A DNA stretch of 64,000 nt from UBA1275 sp002323515 (lineage in GTDB: Bacteria > Bacteroidota > Rhodothermia > Balneolales > Balneolaceae): contig CAXGAH010000010.1 of the NCBI GenBank assembly GCA_964007875.1, positions 1 to 64,000 of the forward strand, written 5' to 3'. Every line of letters starts with the position of its first letter. Position 1 is the first letter of the stretch. A program made the position numbers and the translations under genes. Under the pieces are notes generated by a model. The model was not told the origin of the DNA, did no database searches, and worked only from the letters and a program-made list of their open reading frames with translations. Positions 36,587-44,844 of this stretch are shown here, one piece after another.

Positions 36587-38227
36587 CTACCAGAAGATAG
36601 CGTAAAGAACAGCCGTAATAATTAGCACGGTATACGCACCTATATTAAAGGATCGACTTGTTTTGAAAGTTTCCGAAGTGGTAATAATAGCTTTCGGGTC
36701 ATCATCATTTGGATTGGTTGTCAAAGAAACACCTGCAATTACAACAATGGTAAGGATCAAGGTGTAATACATTTGAGTTAAAAACGGTAGTTCCAACGAC
36801 GGTACCTTTAATAATAATGCAATCACAATGGATGAAAGCACCCCATAAATAGCGGCTTTGGTAGTAGTTTTTTTCCAGAAAAGCCCCATGATAAAGACGG
36901 CTAAGATCCCTGGACTCACTAAGCCAGTATATTCTTGAATATATTGAAACATCTGAGGAATGTTGCTTAATTGAGGTGCAACTAGAACTGCAATAATCAA
37001 GGCTACAATAGCTGTTAAGCGACCCACTGTTACGGTTTGTTTATCTGTAGCTGCTCTATTGAAATAGGGTTTGTAAATATCCATAGTAAAGATAGTGGCT
37101 ACCGAATTAAGCATGGAAGCTAAAGAAGAGACAATAGCGGCTGCAAGTGCTGCTACCACCAAACCTTTAAATCCAGGCATCACAAATTCACTAATTAACC
37201 AAGGGTATGCCTTATCGTTATCAAGTCCACCATCTGCTTTAGTAAAGGCTTCTACTACTCCAGGAATCGTATTGGTTCCCTCAGGCTGGGAAAACATCAC
37301 ATAGGCAACAATTCCAGGAATAACGACAATCAAAGGAATGATGAGCTTTAAAAATGCTGCAAAAACAATCCCTTTTTGAGACTCTTCTAGAGACTTAGCG
37401 GCTAGTGTCCTCTGGATAATGTATTGGTTAAATCCCCAATAATATAAGTTCGCCACCCACATCCCGCCTACCAGCACTGCAATTCCTGGGAGGTTATTAA
37501 ACTCCGGATTATCTCGATCCAAAATCATATGAAATTTATCTCCGGCTACATCATAGATATGGTTAATTCCGCGTAACACACCACCGTCTGGTGTAACTTG
37601 ATCCAAAGCTATGAAGGTTGTTACAAGACCGCCTAAGACCAACAATACGACTTGTACAACATCGGTCCAGGCTACAGCAGATAATCCACCATAAATAGAG
37701 TAGGCTGCTGCAATTAATGCCAAACCAATGAGAGAGACCCAAATTAGACTCCCATCACCTACCCCGAAAATGGTATCCAACGCTTTTGCACCCAAGAAAA
37801 TAACCGTAGTCAGGTTTACAAACACAAATAAGGCAATCCAAAATACTGCCAAAATGGTTTTCAGGGTGGTATTAAATCGCTGCTCAACAAATTCTGGTAT
37901 GGTATATAATTTTTTCTCTATAAAAATAGGAAGGAGAAACTTTCCCACAATTAAGAGGGTAATGGCGGCCATCCACTCATAGGTAGCAATGGCAAGACCT
38001 ACCGCAAAGCCTGAGCCAGACATACCAATAATTTGTTCCGCCGAGATGTTTGCCGCGATTAATGACGCCCCTATCGCCCACCATGGGAGCGATTTACCGG
38101 CTAAAAAGTAATCTTCTGCATTTTTTTGGCGCCCGTCCTTATCTCTAGAAACCCAAAGTCCAATTCCTACAATCAACATGATGTAGGCTACAAAAACAAT
38201 AATATCAATGGTCTCAAATCCGCTCAT
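36587..38227 (-). CDS. vSGLT-like sodium/sugar symporter
   Basis: A 546-residue SSS transporter with about 14 membrane helices. Residues about 55-110 (AANISAEQIIGMSGSG, IATYEWMAAITLLIVGK, YTIPEFVEQRFN) closely follow the structurally known Vibrio parahaemolyticus sodium/galactose symporter vSGLT, which suggests a hexose substrate. The frame runs upstream to 38284, but the ATG at 38227 (MSGFETIDI) gives the standard N-terminus. It converges on the kinase-like gene and probably belongs functionally to the same sugar module. Confidence 0.93.
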   Translation of the reverse strand: MSGFETIDIIVFVAYIMLIVGIGLWVSRDKDGRQKNAEDYFLAGKSLPWWAIGASLIAANISAEQIIGMSGSGFAVGLAIATYEWMAAITLLIVGKFLLPIFIEKKLYTIPEFVEQRFNTTLKTILAVFWIALFVFVNLTTVIFLGAKALDTIFGVGDGSLIWVSLIGLALIAAAYSIYGGLSAVAWTDVVQVVLLVLGGLVTTFIALDQVTPDGGVLRGINHIYDVAGDKFHMILDRDNPEFNNLPGIAVLVGGMWVANLYYWGFNQYIIQRTLAAKSLEESQKGIVFAAFLKLIIPLIVVIPGIVAYVMFSQPEGTNTIPGVVEAFTKADGGLDNDKAYPWLISEFVMPGFKGLVVAALAAAIVSSLASMLNSVATIFTMDIYKPYFNRAATDKQTVTVGRLTAIVALIIAVLVAPQLSNIPQMFQYIQEYTGLVSPGILAVFIMGLFWKKTTTKAAIYGVLSSIVIALLLKVPSLELPFLTQMYYTLILTIVVIAGVSLTTNPNDDDPKAIITTSETFKTSRSFNIGAYTVLIITAVLYAIFW

Positions 38228-38394
38228 ATGTGTATACTTTATTATGTTTATTTCTGCGCTTAATAAAAGGAATTCTATAAACATTTAGAATACAGAAGTT
38301 CTTTTTTTATTTTACAGTACAAACTAACTAAAGAAAAACAGAATTACGTTTCTATTCTAATAGCGACAAAAACCCCAAATAAATTAGTACACTC

Positions 38395-38859
38395 ATGAAA
38401 AAAGCATCTCTATTACTGTTTCTAATGGCATTTACCATTATTGGATTCTCTTGCGGTGAATCCGAAGCAGATCGTATGGCCAGAGAACAAGCACGAATAG
38501 ATTCTCTTCGTGTAGCTGAACAAGCCGCACTTGAAGCACGGATGCAAGCCGTGGAAGATAGTTTAGCTGCAGTAGAAGCAGCCCAATTAGCTCAAGAAGC
38601 AGCTAAAACGGCCTATATATTCGATGAAAATGGCACCTATGTGCTTCAAACCGGCGCATGGCGCTCAGAAGTAAAAGCAAATCTAATAGCTGATCGATGG
38701 TCGAGAAGAGTTTCGGCAGCATATGTTGTCCAAGGCGGCGATGAAACTAGTGGCGATGTTTGGTTTCGAGTTCGCATTGGTTATTTCCCAACTATGCAAG
38801 ACGCCCAAAACTTTGGCGATGAAATGGGTCTGAGTTACTGGGTAACCACTCGAAACTAA
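38395..38859 (+). CDS. SPOR-domain lipoprotein
   Basis: A 154-residue lipoprotein. The signal sequence ends in IGFSC. Residues about 22-75 form a charged Ala/Glu-rich coiled coil (EQARIDSLRVAEQAALEARM). Residues about 80-150 are a SPOR domain (YVLQTGAWRSEVKANLIADR, VRIGYFPTMQDAQNFGDEM), which binds denuded peptidoglycan glycans at division sites. The gene is single, with a strong terminator about 150 bases downstream. Confidence 0.87.
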   Translation: MKKASLLLFLMAFTIIGFSCGESEADRMAREQARIDSLRVAEQAALEARMQAVEDSLAAVEAAQLAQEAAKTAYIFDENGTYVLQTGAWRSEVKANLIADRWSRRVSAAYVVQGGDETSGDVWFRVRIGYFPTMQDAQNFGDEMGLSYWVTTRN

Positions 38860-39007
38860 ACTTTGGATAGCATATCTATTGACTGTTTGATCGCATCTAA
38901 TGCGTAAAATGGCTAGTTAATATGAAAAAAATATTTTAGTTGCTTATCTCGCAAGCAATTAGTTAATTGAGTCAACGCTCAAGTAGCGTCTCTCTTGATG
39001 AATAGTC

Positions 39008-39046
39008 AGGGCATTATATCGGAATGATGTAATGCCCTATTTTTTT
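39008..39046 (+). terminator. Terminator after the SPOR lipoprotein gene
   Basis: AGGGCATTA and TAATGCCCT are a perfect 9-bp stem, followed by A and seven T residues. It separates the SPOR gene from the STAS gene. Confidence 0.88.
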
Positions 39047-39138
39047 GGATCAACTTATCTATATTATACGTATACGTTCCTTATACGTACTGACTTGCCA
39101 TAATATCCTATCGTCCTGAATACGCTGACTCACTAGTT

Positions 39139-39495
39139 ATGATGAAACACTTTACGATTACCAAACGCCAAGAAGAGCATATTGCGATTCTTGAAATAAA
39201 TGGAGAACTGGATGCTCATAATGCCTTCCAGCTTGAACAGCAGTTTAAAACCTTAATTGAAACAGAGGCTTACCACATAATAGTAAACTGTTCGAACTTA
39301 GAGTATATAGCGAGTGCTGGACTGGGTGTGTTCATGGCCTACATTGAAGACATTCGAAATCTTGGCGGGGATATTAAACTATCAAATATGACCGATGGTG
39401 TCTATCATGTCTTTGACTTATTGGGTTTCCCTAGTTTGTATGATATTCATAGAGATGAATCTGAGGCACTTAGCAGTTTCAAAACCCAAAAGTAG
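39139..39495 (+). CDS. STAS-domain anti-anti-sigma factor
   Basis: A 118-residue SpoIIAA/RsbV-like protein. The phosphorylation loop reads YIASAGLGVF, with Ser59 as the phosphorylated residue and Ala58 where an Asp is usual. The unphosphorylated form binds the anti-sigma kinase and frees its target. It heads a three-gene partner-switching unit with the RsbW-like kinase (14 bases downstream) and the RsbU-like phosphatase. Confidence 0.92.
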   Translation: MMKHFTITKRQEEHIAILEINGELDAHNAFQLEQQFKTLIETEAYHIIVNCSNLEYIASAGLGVFMAYIEDIRNLGGDIKLSNMTDGVYHVFDLLGFPSLYDIHRDESEALSSFKTQK

Positions 39496-39509
39496 TCCGA
39501 TTTAGTATC

Positions 39510-39929
39510 TTGAAAGCTTCAACATCGCAAAGTATTAATGTATCCTCCTCTACTGAGCATTTGCGAGAAGTACGCAACTTTGTTCAAAAATTTGTTCAAC
39601 AATTTGATGTGAATAAAAACTATTTAGACGAAATCATTTTAGCGGTTGACGAAGCTTATACCAACATTATAAAACACGCCTACAATAACGATCCCAATCA
39701 TAATGTAAAAATAGAATTAGGAACCTCTAAAGATACATTATGGGTACGACTTAGCGATACTGGTATTCATTTTAATGCGGATGAATATCAACCCCCGGAT
39801 CTTCTAAAAAGAATTAAAAATAAACAACGTGGTGGCATGGGTGTTTATTTAATTAACAAACTTATGGATTCGGTGGAATATTCTAGCGCCGGTAAAACCA
39901 ATACCATATTGATGAGAAAACGGATCTAA
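39510..39929 (+). CDS. RsbW-like serine kinase / anti-sigma ATPase
   Basis: A 139-residue GHKL ATPase. The N box reads VDEAYTNIIKHAYNN, G1 reads RLSDTG, and the lid/G2 region is QRGGMGVYLI. Family members phosphorylate the STAS partner and sequester a sigma factor or another effector. The start is TTG at 39510, since no ATG lies before the domain. It is followed by the phosphatase gene after 3 bases. No sigma factor is nearby, so the controlled target is unknown. Confidence 0.9.
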   Translation: MKASTSQSINVSSSTEHLREVRNFVQKFVQQFDVNKNYLDEIILAVDEAYTNIIKHAYNNDPNHNVKIELGTSKDTLWVRLSDTGIHFNADEYQPPDLLKRIKNKQRGGMGVYLINKLMDSVEYSSAGKTNTILMRKRI

Positions 39930-39932
39930 CAA

Positions 39933-41729
39933 ATGAATGGATCTAGTTCAAATGATCGAGCCATTCAATTAGGGCATTTTGAACAACGTACGCTCTTAGA
40001 GACTGGCCGGGATTTAATTGAGTCTCAAGATCCAGAATTCATTTTAAACAACTTACTTCTGATCAGCCTTGGGAAATTAAGAGTAAGTAGTGCCTGTATC
40101 ATTGTACACGGGCCAGGTGAAGACCGTTATGTCATCTCAAAAGGAAAAGGTCGTTTTTCCCATCTTGAAGGTCAAATGCTTAACCATGAGCCCGAAATCG
40201 GGAGCTTAAAAAAGGGGGTCTACCACTCCAGAGAACTCCCTGAACTTTTTGAGGGGCTAGAGCTCTCAAAGGATGCTGTGATGTTTCACTTGAGAACATC
40301 TACCCACCATATCGGGTTTCTTTGTATTGAACCCACCTTTAGATCTGAGGCTATTACGACCCAGGAACAGGATTTCATTGAAAATTTATGCCTCATTACC
40401 TCAGCTACACTTTCTAGCTCAAGAATGTTTGAAGAATTAAAAAAAATAAACCGACGGCTCGACAGAAAAGTTCATGATTTAGATTCGCTTTTTGAATTAA
40501 GTAAGGACTTTAACCAAATGCAGTCGATTGATGAGTTAAGTCGGACCATGAAGTTTGCTCTATTAGGTCAACTTTTCGTAAATCGCTTTCTATTTTTATT
40601 CAAAGAAGGGGGGCAGGTAAGAGCGTTGGTTCAATCTGGACTTCAAATAAAAGTCCTGGAACATAATCCGTTGGTACTTTTTGACATACCTAGAGTAATG
40701 GCAGTCGAGACTATGGCTGATTTTGGAGTTGATAGCTCCTCAACAGATGAACTAGAAGCTTGGGCTACCTATTTAACCCAACAAAAAATTCATTATGTAT
40801 TGCCCGTTGAATCTCAAGGAGAGACTTTAGGTGTTATAGGCATAGGTAACAAAAGTACAGGACAGGCCCTAGCTGTTGATGAGCTTGATTTTGTTCTATC
40901 ATTGGCCAATCTAGTTGTTCTTAATATTAAACGAATTCAATTATTGCAAGAACAACTACTCAATCAACAATTTCAAAAAGAATTAGAGCTAGCTCGAACC
41001 ATTCAGGAGGGCTTACTACCAAAAAAATTACCCTTTATAGAAGGTTTGGATATAGCAGCCATAAATATTCCCTCAAAGCAAATAGGTGGCGACTATTTTG
41101 ATTTATTCCGGTTGAATGATGGAGGACATCTATTAAGTATAGCCGATGTTACAGGTAAGGGTGTTCCAGCGGCTTTACTCATGGCTAATTTGCAAGCTAT
41201 GATTCACGCCTTAACCTTGCAGGAGACCACTCTCGAAGCTGCTACAGGGACCATAAACGATTTTATATACACAAATATCCCAGCAGATAAGTTCATTACC
41301 TTCTTTTGGACTAAAATTGAAGCTGACGGTAAAACCCTCAAGTTTGTGAATGCTGGTCATGACCATCCCATTGTTTTTCGTAGAAGTACAAGTGACCCGA
41401 TGAATGAATTTAACGCACAAGTTGAACAAATCGAATTGAATGAAGGAGGTTTGCTCTTAGGCGTTCTACCTACATTAGCCCCCTATACGGTTTCATATTT
41501 TACCTTAGAGGCCAATGATGTAGTAATTTTCTATACAGATGGAGTGACCGAGGCCATGCACCCTACAACTGAGGAGGAATACAGTCTTAATCGGCTAAAA
41601 AAAGTTGTCTTGAGGCACTTAGATAAAACAGCGGAAGAAATAAAAAATGCCATCATATCCGAGGTCAACGAATTCTCAAATCATATGCGATTTGATGACC
41701 TAACCCTAATTGTGGTCAAGAAAGAATAG
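39933..41729 (+). CDS. RsbU/SpoIIE-type PP2C phosphatase with GAF regions
   Basis: A 598-residue protein. Residues about 10-330 contain two GAF-like sensory regions separated by a helix. Residues about 345-596 form a SpoIIE PP2C domain whose metal-ligand motifs are seen: GGDYFD, ADVTGKGVPAAL, FYTDGVTEA and FDDLTLIVVK. The linker ELELARTIQEGLLPKKLP is the typical RsbU switch helix. It should dephosphorylate the upstream STAS protein in response to a cytoplasmic signal. The stop is only 4 bases from the convergent MltF-like stop. Confidence 0.92.
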   Translation: MNGSSSNDRAIQLGHFEQRTLLETGRDLIESQDPEFILNNLLLISLGKLRVSSACIIVHGPGEDRYVISKGKGRFSHLEGQMLNHEPEIGSLKKGVYHSRELPELFEGLELSKDAVMFHLRTSTHHIGFLCIEPTFRSEAITTQEQDFIENLCLITSATLSSSRMFEELKKINRRLDRKVHDLDSLFELSKDFNQMQSIDELSRTMKFALLGQLFVNRFLFLFKEGGQVRALVQSGLQIKVLEHNPLVLFDIPRVMAVETMADFGVDSSSTDELEAWATYLTQQKIHYVLPVESQGETLGVIGIGNKSTGQALAVDELDFVLSLANLVVLNIKRIQLLQEQLLNQQFQKELELARTIQEGLLPKKLPFIEGLDIAAINIPSKQIGGDYFDLFRLNDGGHLLSIADVTGKGVPAALLMANLQAMIHALTLQETTLEAATGTINDFIYTNIPADKFITFFWTKIEADGKTLKFVNAGHDHPIVFRRSTSDPMNEFNAQVEQIELNEGGLLLGVLPTLAPYTVSYFTLEANDVVIFYTDGVTEAMHPTTEEEYSLNRLKKVVLRHLDKTAEEIKNAIISEVNEFSNHMRFDDLTLIVVKKE

Positions 41730-41733
41730 ATGG

Positions 41734-43245
41734 TTAACCAGCTACTTTTAAGTTATTGAATCCTAAAATTCCTTTGGGTTCAGGCCTAGATTCCTGACTT
41801 AACACAATAATTGCCTTATAGGTATTATATCTATTTAAAATATTTTGAACGTATTGAACCGTCTCAATTCCTCTGGCATATCCGTGACGAGTTTGTTCAA
41901 AATACTTTGGCTCCATCTTTTTTAACAAAGATGGTGATACATCTGCCCACTTATTAGGATCTTTATTGTGATCCATTGCAATTCTTCGGGCATCGGCTAT
42001 GTGTCCAGCTCCGGCGTTATAGGTAGCCAAAGCAAACGACCAGCTTTCCAATGAATCCATATAAGAATAATGCTGTATATGCTCGGATAAAATACGGGCT
42101 CCTTCTCGAATATTTATTTCAGGAATAAGTAGCGAATCTGCGGTTTGTTCTGAATATTTAGGGATTACCTGCATAATGCCAACAGCACCTGCCCAACTCA
42201 CCACCGCAGGATCAAATTTAGACTCTTGAGCAGCCACCGCAGTAAGCATAACCCAATCCAGTCCAAATTCTAAGGATACTTGTTGCATTAAACTGTCATA
42301 AGGAGATAGTGCACCCATTTTTTGCTGATCTTTAACGGGATTAAAGTAATCAGCCATTTGCCGACTTCCTTCGAAATATTTTTTTCGTAGTACATTAAGA
42401 AACTCACTACGCCTGGGAGTTCCATTTTCATCAATCCACATATGTTGGGATAGAAAGGAATTTACCTCTTTTTCTAATATTGGCGTATTGGTACGTACTG
42501 CCCAGGCAATATCATCATTTCGGGTAAGAACTGGGCCTTCTATCAATCCGCGCATATACTTTTTTGACGCCTGTAATATATGATCATCCGCAACCGTAGC
42601 TAGAACTTCTCCCCGGGCTAAGTCCATAAGGATACTTTCAGTGGAACGCTCTTCTTCTATGACATTGAGTTCCAAATTCCATCCCATGTCCATTAATCGT
42701 AGCAATACGGGATAGTAGGAGCTATTTTTTTGGACAGTTATAGGAATACCTTCTAGATCATTAACCTGATAGGGAGTATACCCTAATGCCGAGGATACAA
42801 CAACCACCTGATTTACTTTATTATATGAGCGCGAAAAACGAAGCCATTTCGAGCGTTCTTCGCTTATCGTTAGATTATCCGCAATGATATCTCCCTTCCC
42901 ATAATTCAACAATTCAATTGGTGATTGGTTGGGCGCAGGTATTATGACTTCAACGCTAAGACCGTGAGATTTGGCAAAAGCCTGAACAAACTCATATTCA
43001 AAACCAGCCTGAATACCATGATCTAAAAAATAACTCCCCGAACTATAACGAGTGATCATTCTTAGAACCCCTTCTTTTTTTATCTGATCAAAATCTCTAG
43101 ATATTGGGGCTGATAACTCAATTGATATGGATTCAACAGCTTTATGATCTTCTATCTCGCCACTACAAGAGAATAAAAGAAATGAGCCCAAACCCAAGTA
43201 TAAAGTCTGTTTATAGCGTTTCGATATGGTAAGAATAGATGACAT
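41734..43245 (-). CDS. mltF: MltF-like membrane-bound lytic transglycosylase
   Basis: A 503-residue lipoprotein (lipobox LLFSC about residue 27). It combines a solute-binding protein family 3 module (about 50-280: GVLRMITRYSSGSY, ADNLTISEERSKWLRFSRSY) with a C-terminal SLT lysozyme-like domain (about 325-480). The catalytic Glu is in TAVAAQESKFDP, followed by GAVGIMQVIP and ALATYNAG. It cleaves peptidoglycan glycan strands with 1,6-anhydro product formation. Domain order matches E. coli MltF. Confidence 0.92.
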   Translation of the reverse strand: MSSILTISKRYKQTLYLGLGSFLLFSCSGEIEDHKAVESISIELSAPISRDFDQIKKEGVLRMITRYSSGSYFLDHGIQAGFEYEFVQAFAKSHGLSVEVIIPAPNQSPIELLNYGKGDIIADNLTISEERSKWLRFSRSYNKVNQVVVVSSALGYTPYQVNDLEGIPITVQKNSSYYPVLLRLMDMGWNLELNVIEEERSTESILMDLARGEVLATVADDHILQASKKYMRGLIEGPVLTRNDDIAWAVRTNTPILEKEVNSFLSQHMWIDENGTPRRSEFLNVLRKKYFEGSRQMADYFNPVKDQQKMGALSPYDSLMQQVSLEFGLDWVMLTAVAAQESKFDPAVVSWAGAVGIMQVIPKYSEQTADSLLIPEINIREGARILSEHIQHYSYMDSLESWSFALATYNAGAGHIADARRIAMDHNKDPNKWADVSPSLLKKMEPKYFEQTRHGYARGIETVQYVQNILNRYNTYKAIIVLSQESRPEPKGILGFNNLKVAG

Positions 43246-43370
43246 TCTTTTTAGTCTTGGCAGGAGGTAAATTATTGTTTTACTCCTAAGACATTGATAA
43301 ATATACGGAATATTTTTTAATGATACTTCTTAATGGCTTTATCGAGGCTTAAAGACCCTCTATAGCTTGA

Positions 43371-44399
43371 TTATCGGGACTTTTTAACCCATGTTAAGAG
43401 GATCCCTAGGAATATGACCCCCATTCCAATCAAGGACCAAAACAGAGGTATTTCTCCAAAAATAATGAAAGCTACTACCGATGATAATACAGGTTCAAAA
43501 AGAATGAGCGTCGATAGTAAGGTTGGTGAAACAAACTTAACCGCGTAATTCAGAATGCCATGCCCAATAATTTGAGGACCTAACGCTAAAGCCACTCCCA
43601 CCCATAACAAGGAAGGATTTAAGAGCTCCCTTAGCCCTAAGCTCTCCCCACTAACCGAAGCTACGATTCCTTTCAAAAGTACAGAGTCGGATGCATTAAT
43701 CCATCCCCAATGCGCCGCACTATACAAGGCTAATAAAACGATAAACGCGGTTGCAGCCGCCCAACCATATACAGGTACTACATACTCTATCCAGCTAGTT
43801 TGTTGCCGAATACGATTGCCAACTAAAAAGTATACCGCAAATATTATGGCCGCTAGCACAGCAAGGGTATTCCCTAATACAGGATTTGGATACATACCCT
43901 CGGCAGCTTGATCACTAAAGCCTAAAATAATGGACCCAATAAACGCAATGAACACACCTACCCAAACAGTCCATTGAAATCGATACTTAAACGCTATTCT
44001 TTCAACTAAAATGAGCAGTATCGGATGGATGGTTACTAAAATAGAAGATGAGGCTATAGAGGTAAAATAGATAGAACTAATCCATGCAATCAAATGAAGG
44101 CCTAAGCTAGCGCCAGCTAGTGCCATCCACCAAAATTGTTTAGATACTTCGCTTTGCACACCCTTTATTTCAATGGATGAGCCTTGTGTATCCCTAAACG
44201 TTTTCCTTCTATACCAAAAATAAAAGGGTGACAAAACGATATAAGCGGTAAGGGTTCGTACGACCGCTAACAAGAAAGGTGAACTATCCGAAGCAAATCG
44301 AACTAGTACAGGAGAAAAGCCAATTGCCGAGAGTCCTATTCCCATGATCAGGATTACTCTCCATATGGGGATCTCTTGTGTGGGGTTACCGCTATGCAT
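43371..44399 (-). CDS. EamA/DMT-family transporter
   Basis: A 342-residue membrane protein with ten helices in two EamA repeats (about 10-165 and 185-340). The family exports or imports small metabolites, and substrates are not readable. It lies 26 bases after the DUF4293 gene on the same strand, perhaps the tail of the RND-efflux operon. Confidence 0.88.
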   Translation of the reverse strand: MHSGNPTQEIPIWRVILIMGIGLSAIGFSPVLVRFASDSSPFLLAVVRTLTAYIVLSPFYFWYRRKTFRDTQGSSIEIKGVQSEVSKQFWWMALAGASLGLHLIAWISSIYFTSIASSSILVTIHPILLILVERIAFKYRFQWTVWVGVFIAFIGSIILGFSDQAAEGMYPNPVLGNTLAVLAAIIFAVYFLVGNRIRQQTSWIEYVVPVYGWAAATAFIVLLALYSAAHWGWINASDSVLLKGIVASVSGESLGLRELLNPSLLWVGVALALGPQIIGHGILNYAVKFVSPTLLSTLILFEPVLSSVVAFIIFGEIPLFWSLIGMGVIFLGILLTWVKKSR

Positions 44400-44425
44400 T
44401 TATTTAGACTGCATTACTATTTAGA

Positions 44426-44833
44426 TTAACGCAGCCGGTCCATAGATTTAACAAGTTCTTCATCTTTACGAACCCCACGAACAGCTAAAAGCTGCACACC
44501 GAATGCAGTAATAACCAGACCAACACCAATTGCTTCGTCCCATAAATAGATGCCTATTCCACCAAGTGAAAAGAGAATCCCAAAGGAACCACCCACTAAC
44601 ATAATTTGGAATAATTGGGCTATCCGAATGGTTTTCATCTGCTGTGTTCGATTCGAATATTGAAAAATCGCCCATAAGCTAATTACCACAGAAAGTGCCG
44701 CAACACCTACAAGCCCAATCCATATCCAATCCTGCGGCCCTTCTACTGCTCTTTTAAAGAGTGCAGTAGCAAACATGGATCCATTTAATATAATACTACT
44801 TATTAAGTAGACTGTTTGAATACGTTGAATCAT
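44426..44833 (-). CDS. DUF4293 membrane protein
   Basis: A 135-residue protein with four membrane helices. The start MIQRIQTVYLI and end AVRGVRKDEELVKSMDRLR are the conserved ends of DUF4293, a family largely restricted to Bacteroidota relatives. Function is unknown. It begins 11 bases after the RND permease stop. Confidence 0.85.
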   Translation of the reverse strand: MIQRIQTVYLISSIILNGSMFATALFKRAVEGPQDWIWIGLVGVAALSVVISLWAIFQYSNRTQQMKTIRIAQLFQIMLVGGSFGILFSLGGIGIYLWDEAIGVGLVITAFGVQLLAVRGVRKDEELVKSMDRLR

Positions 44834-44844
44834 ACGCCAATAAT

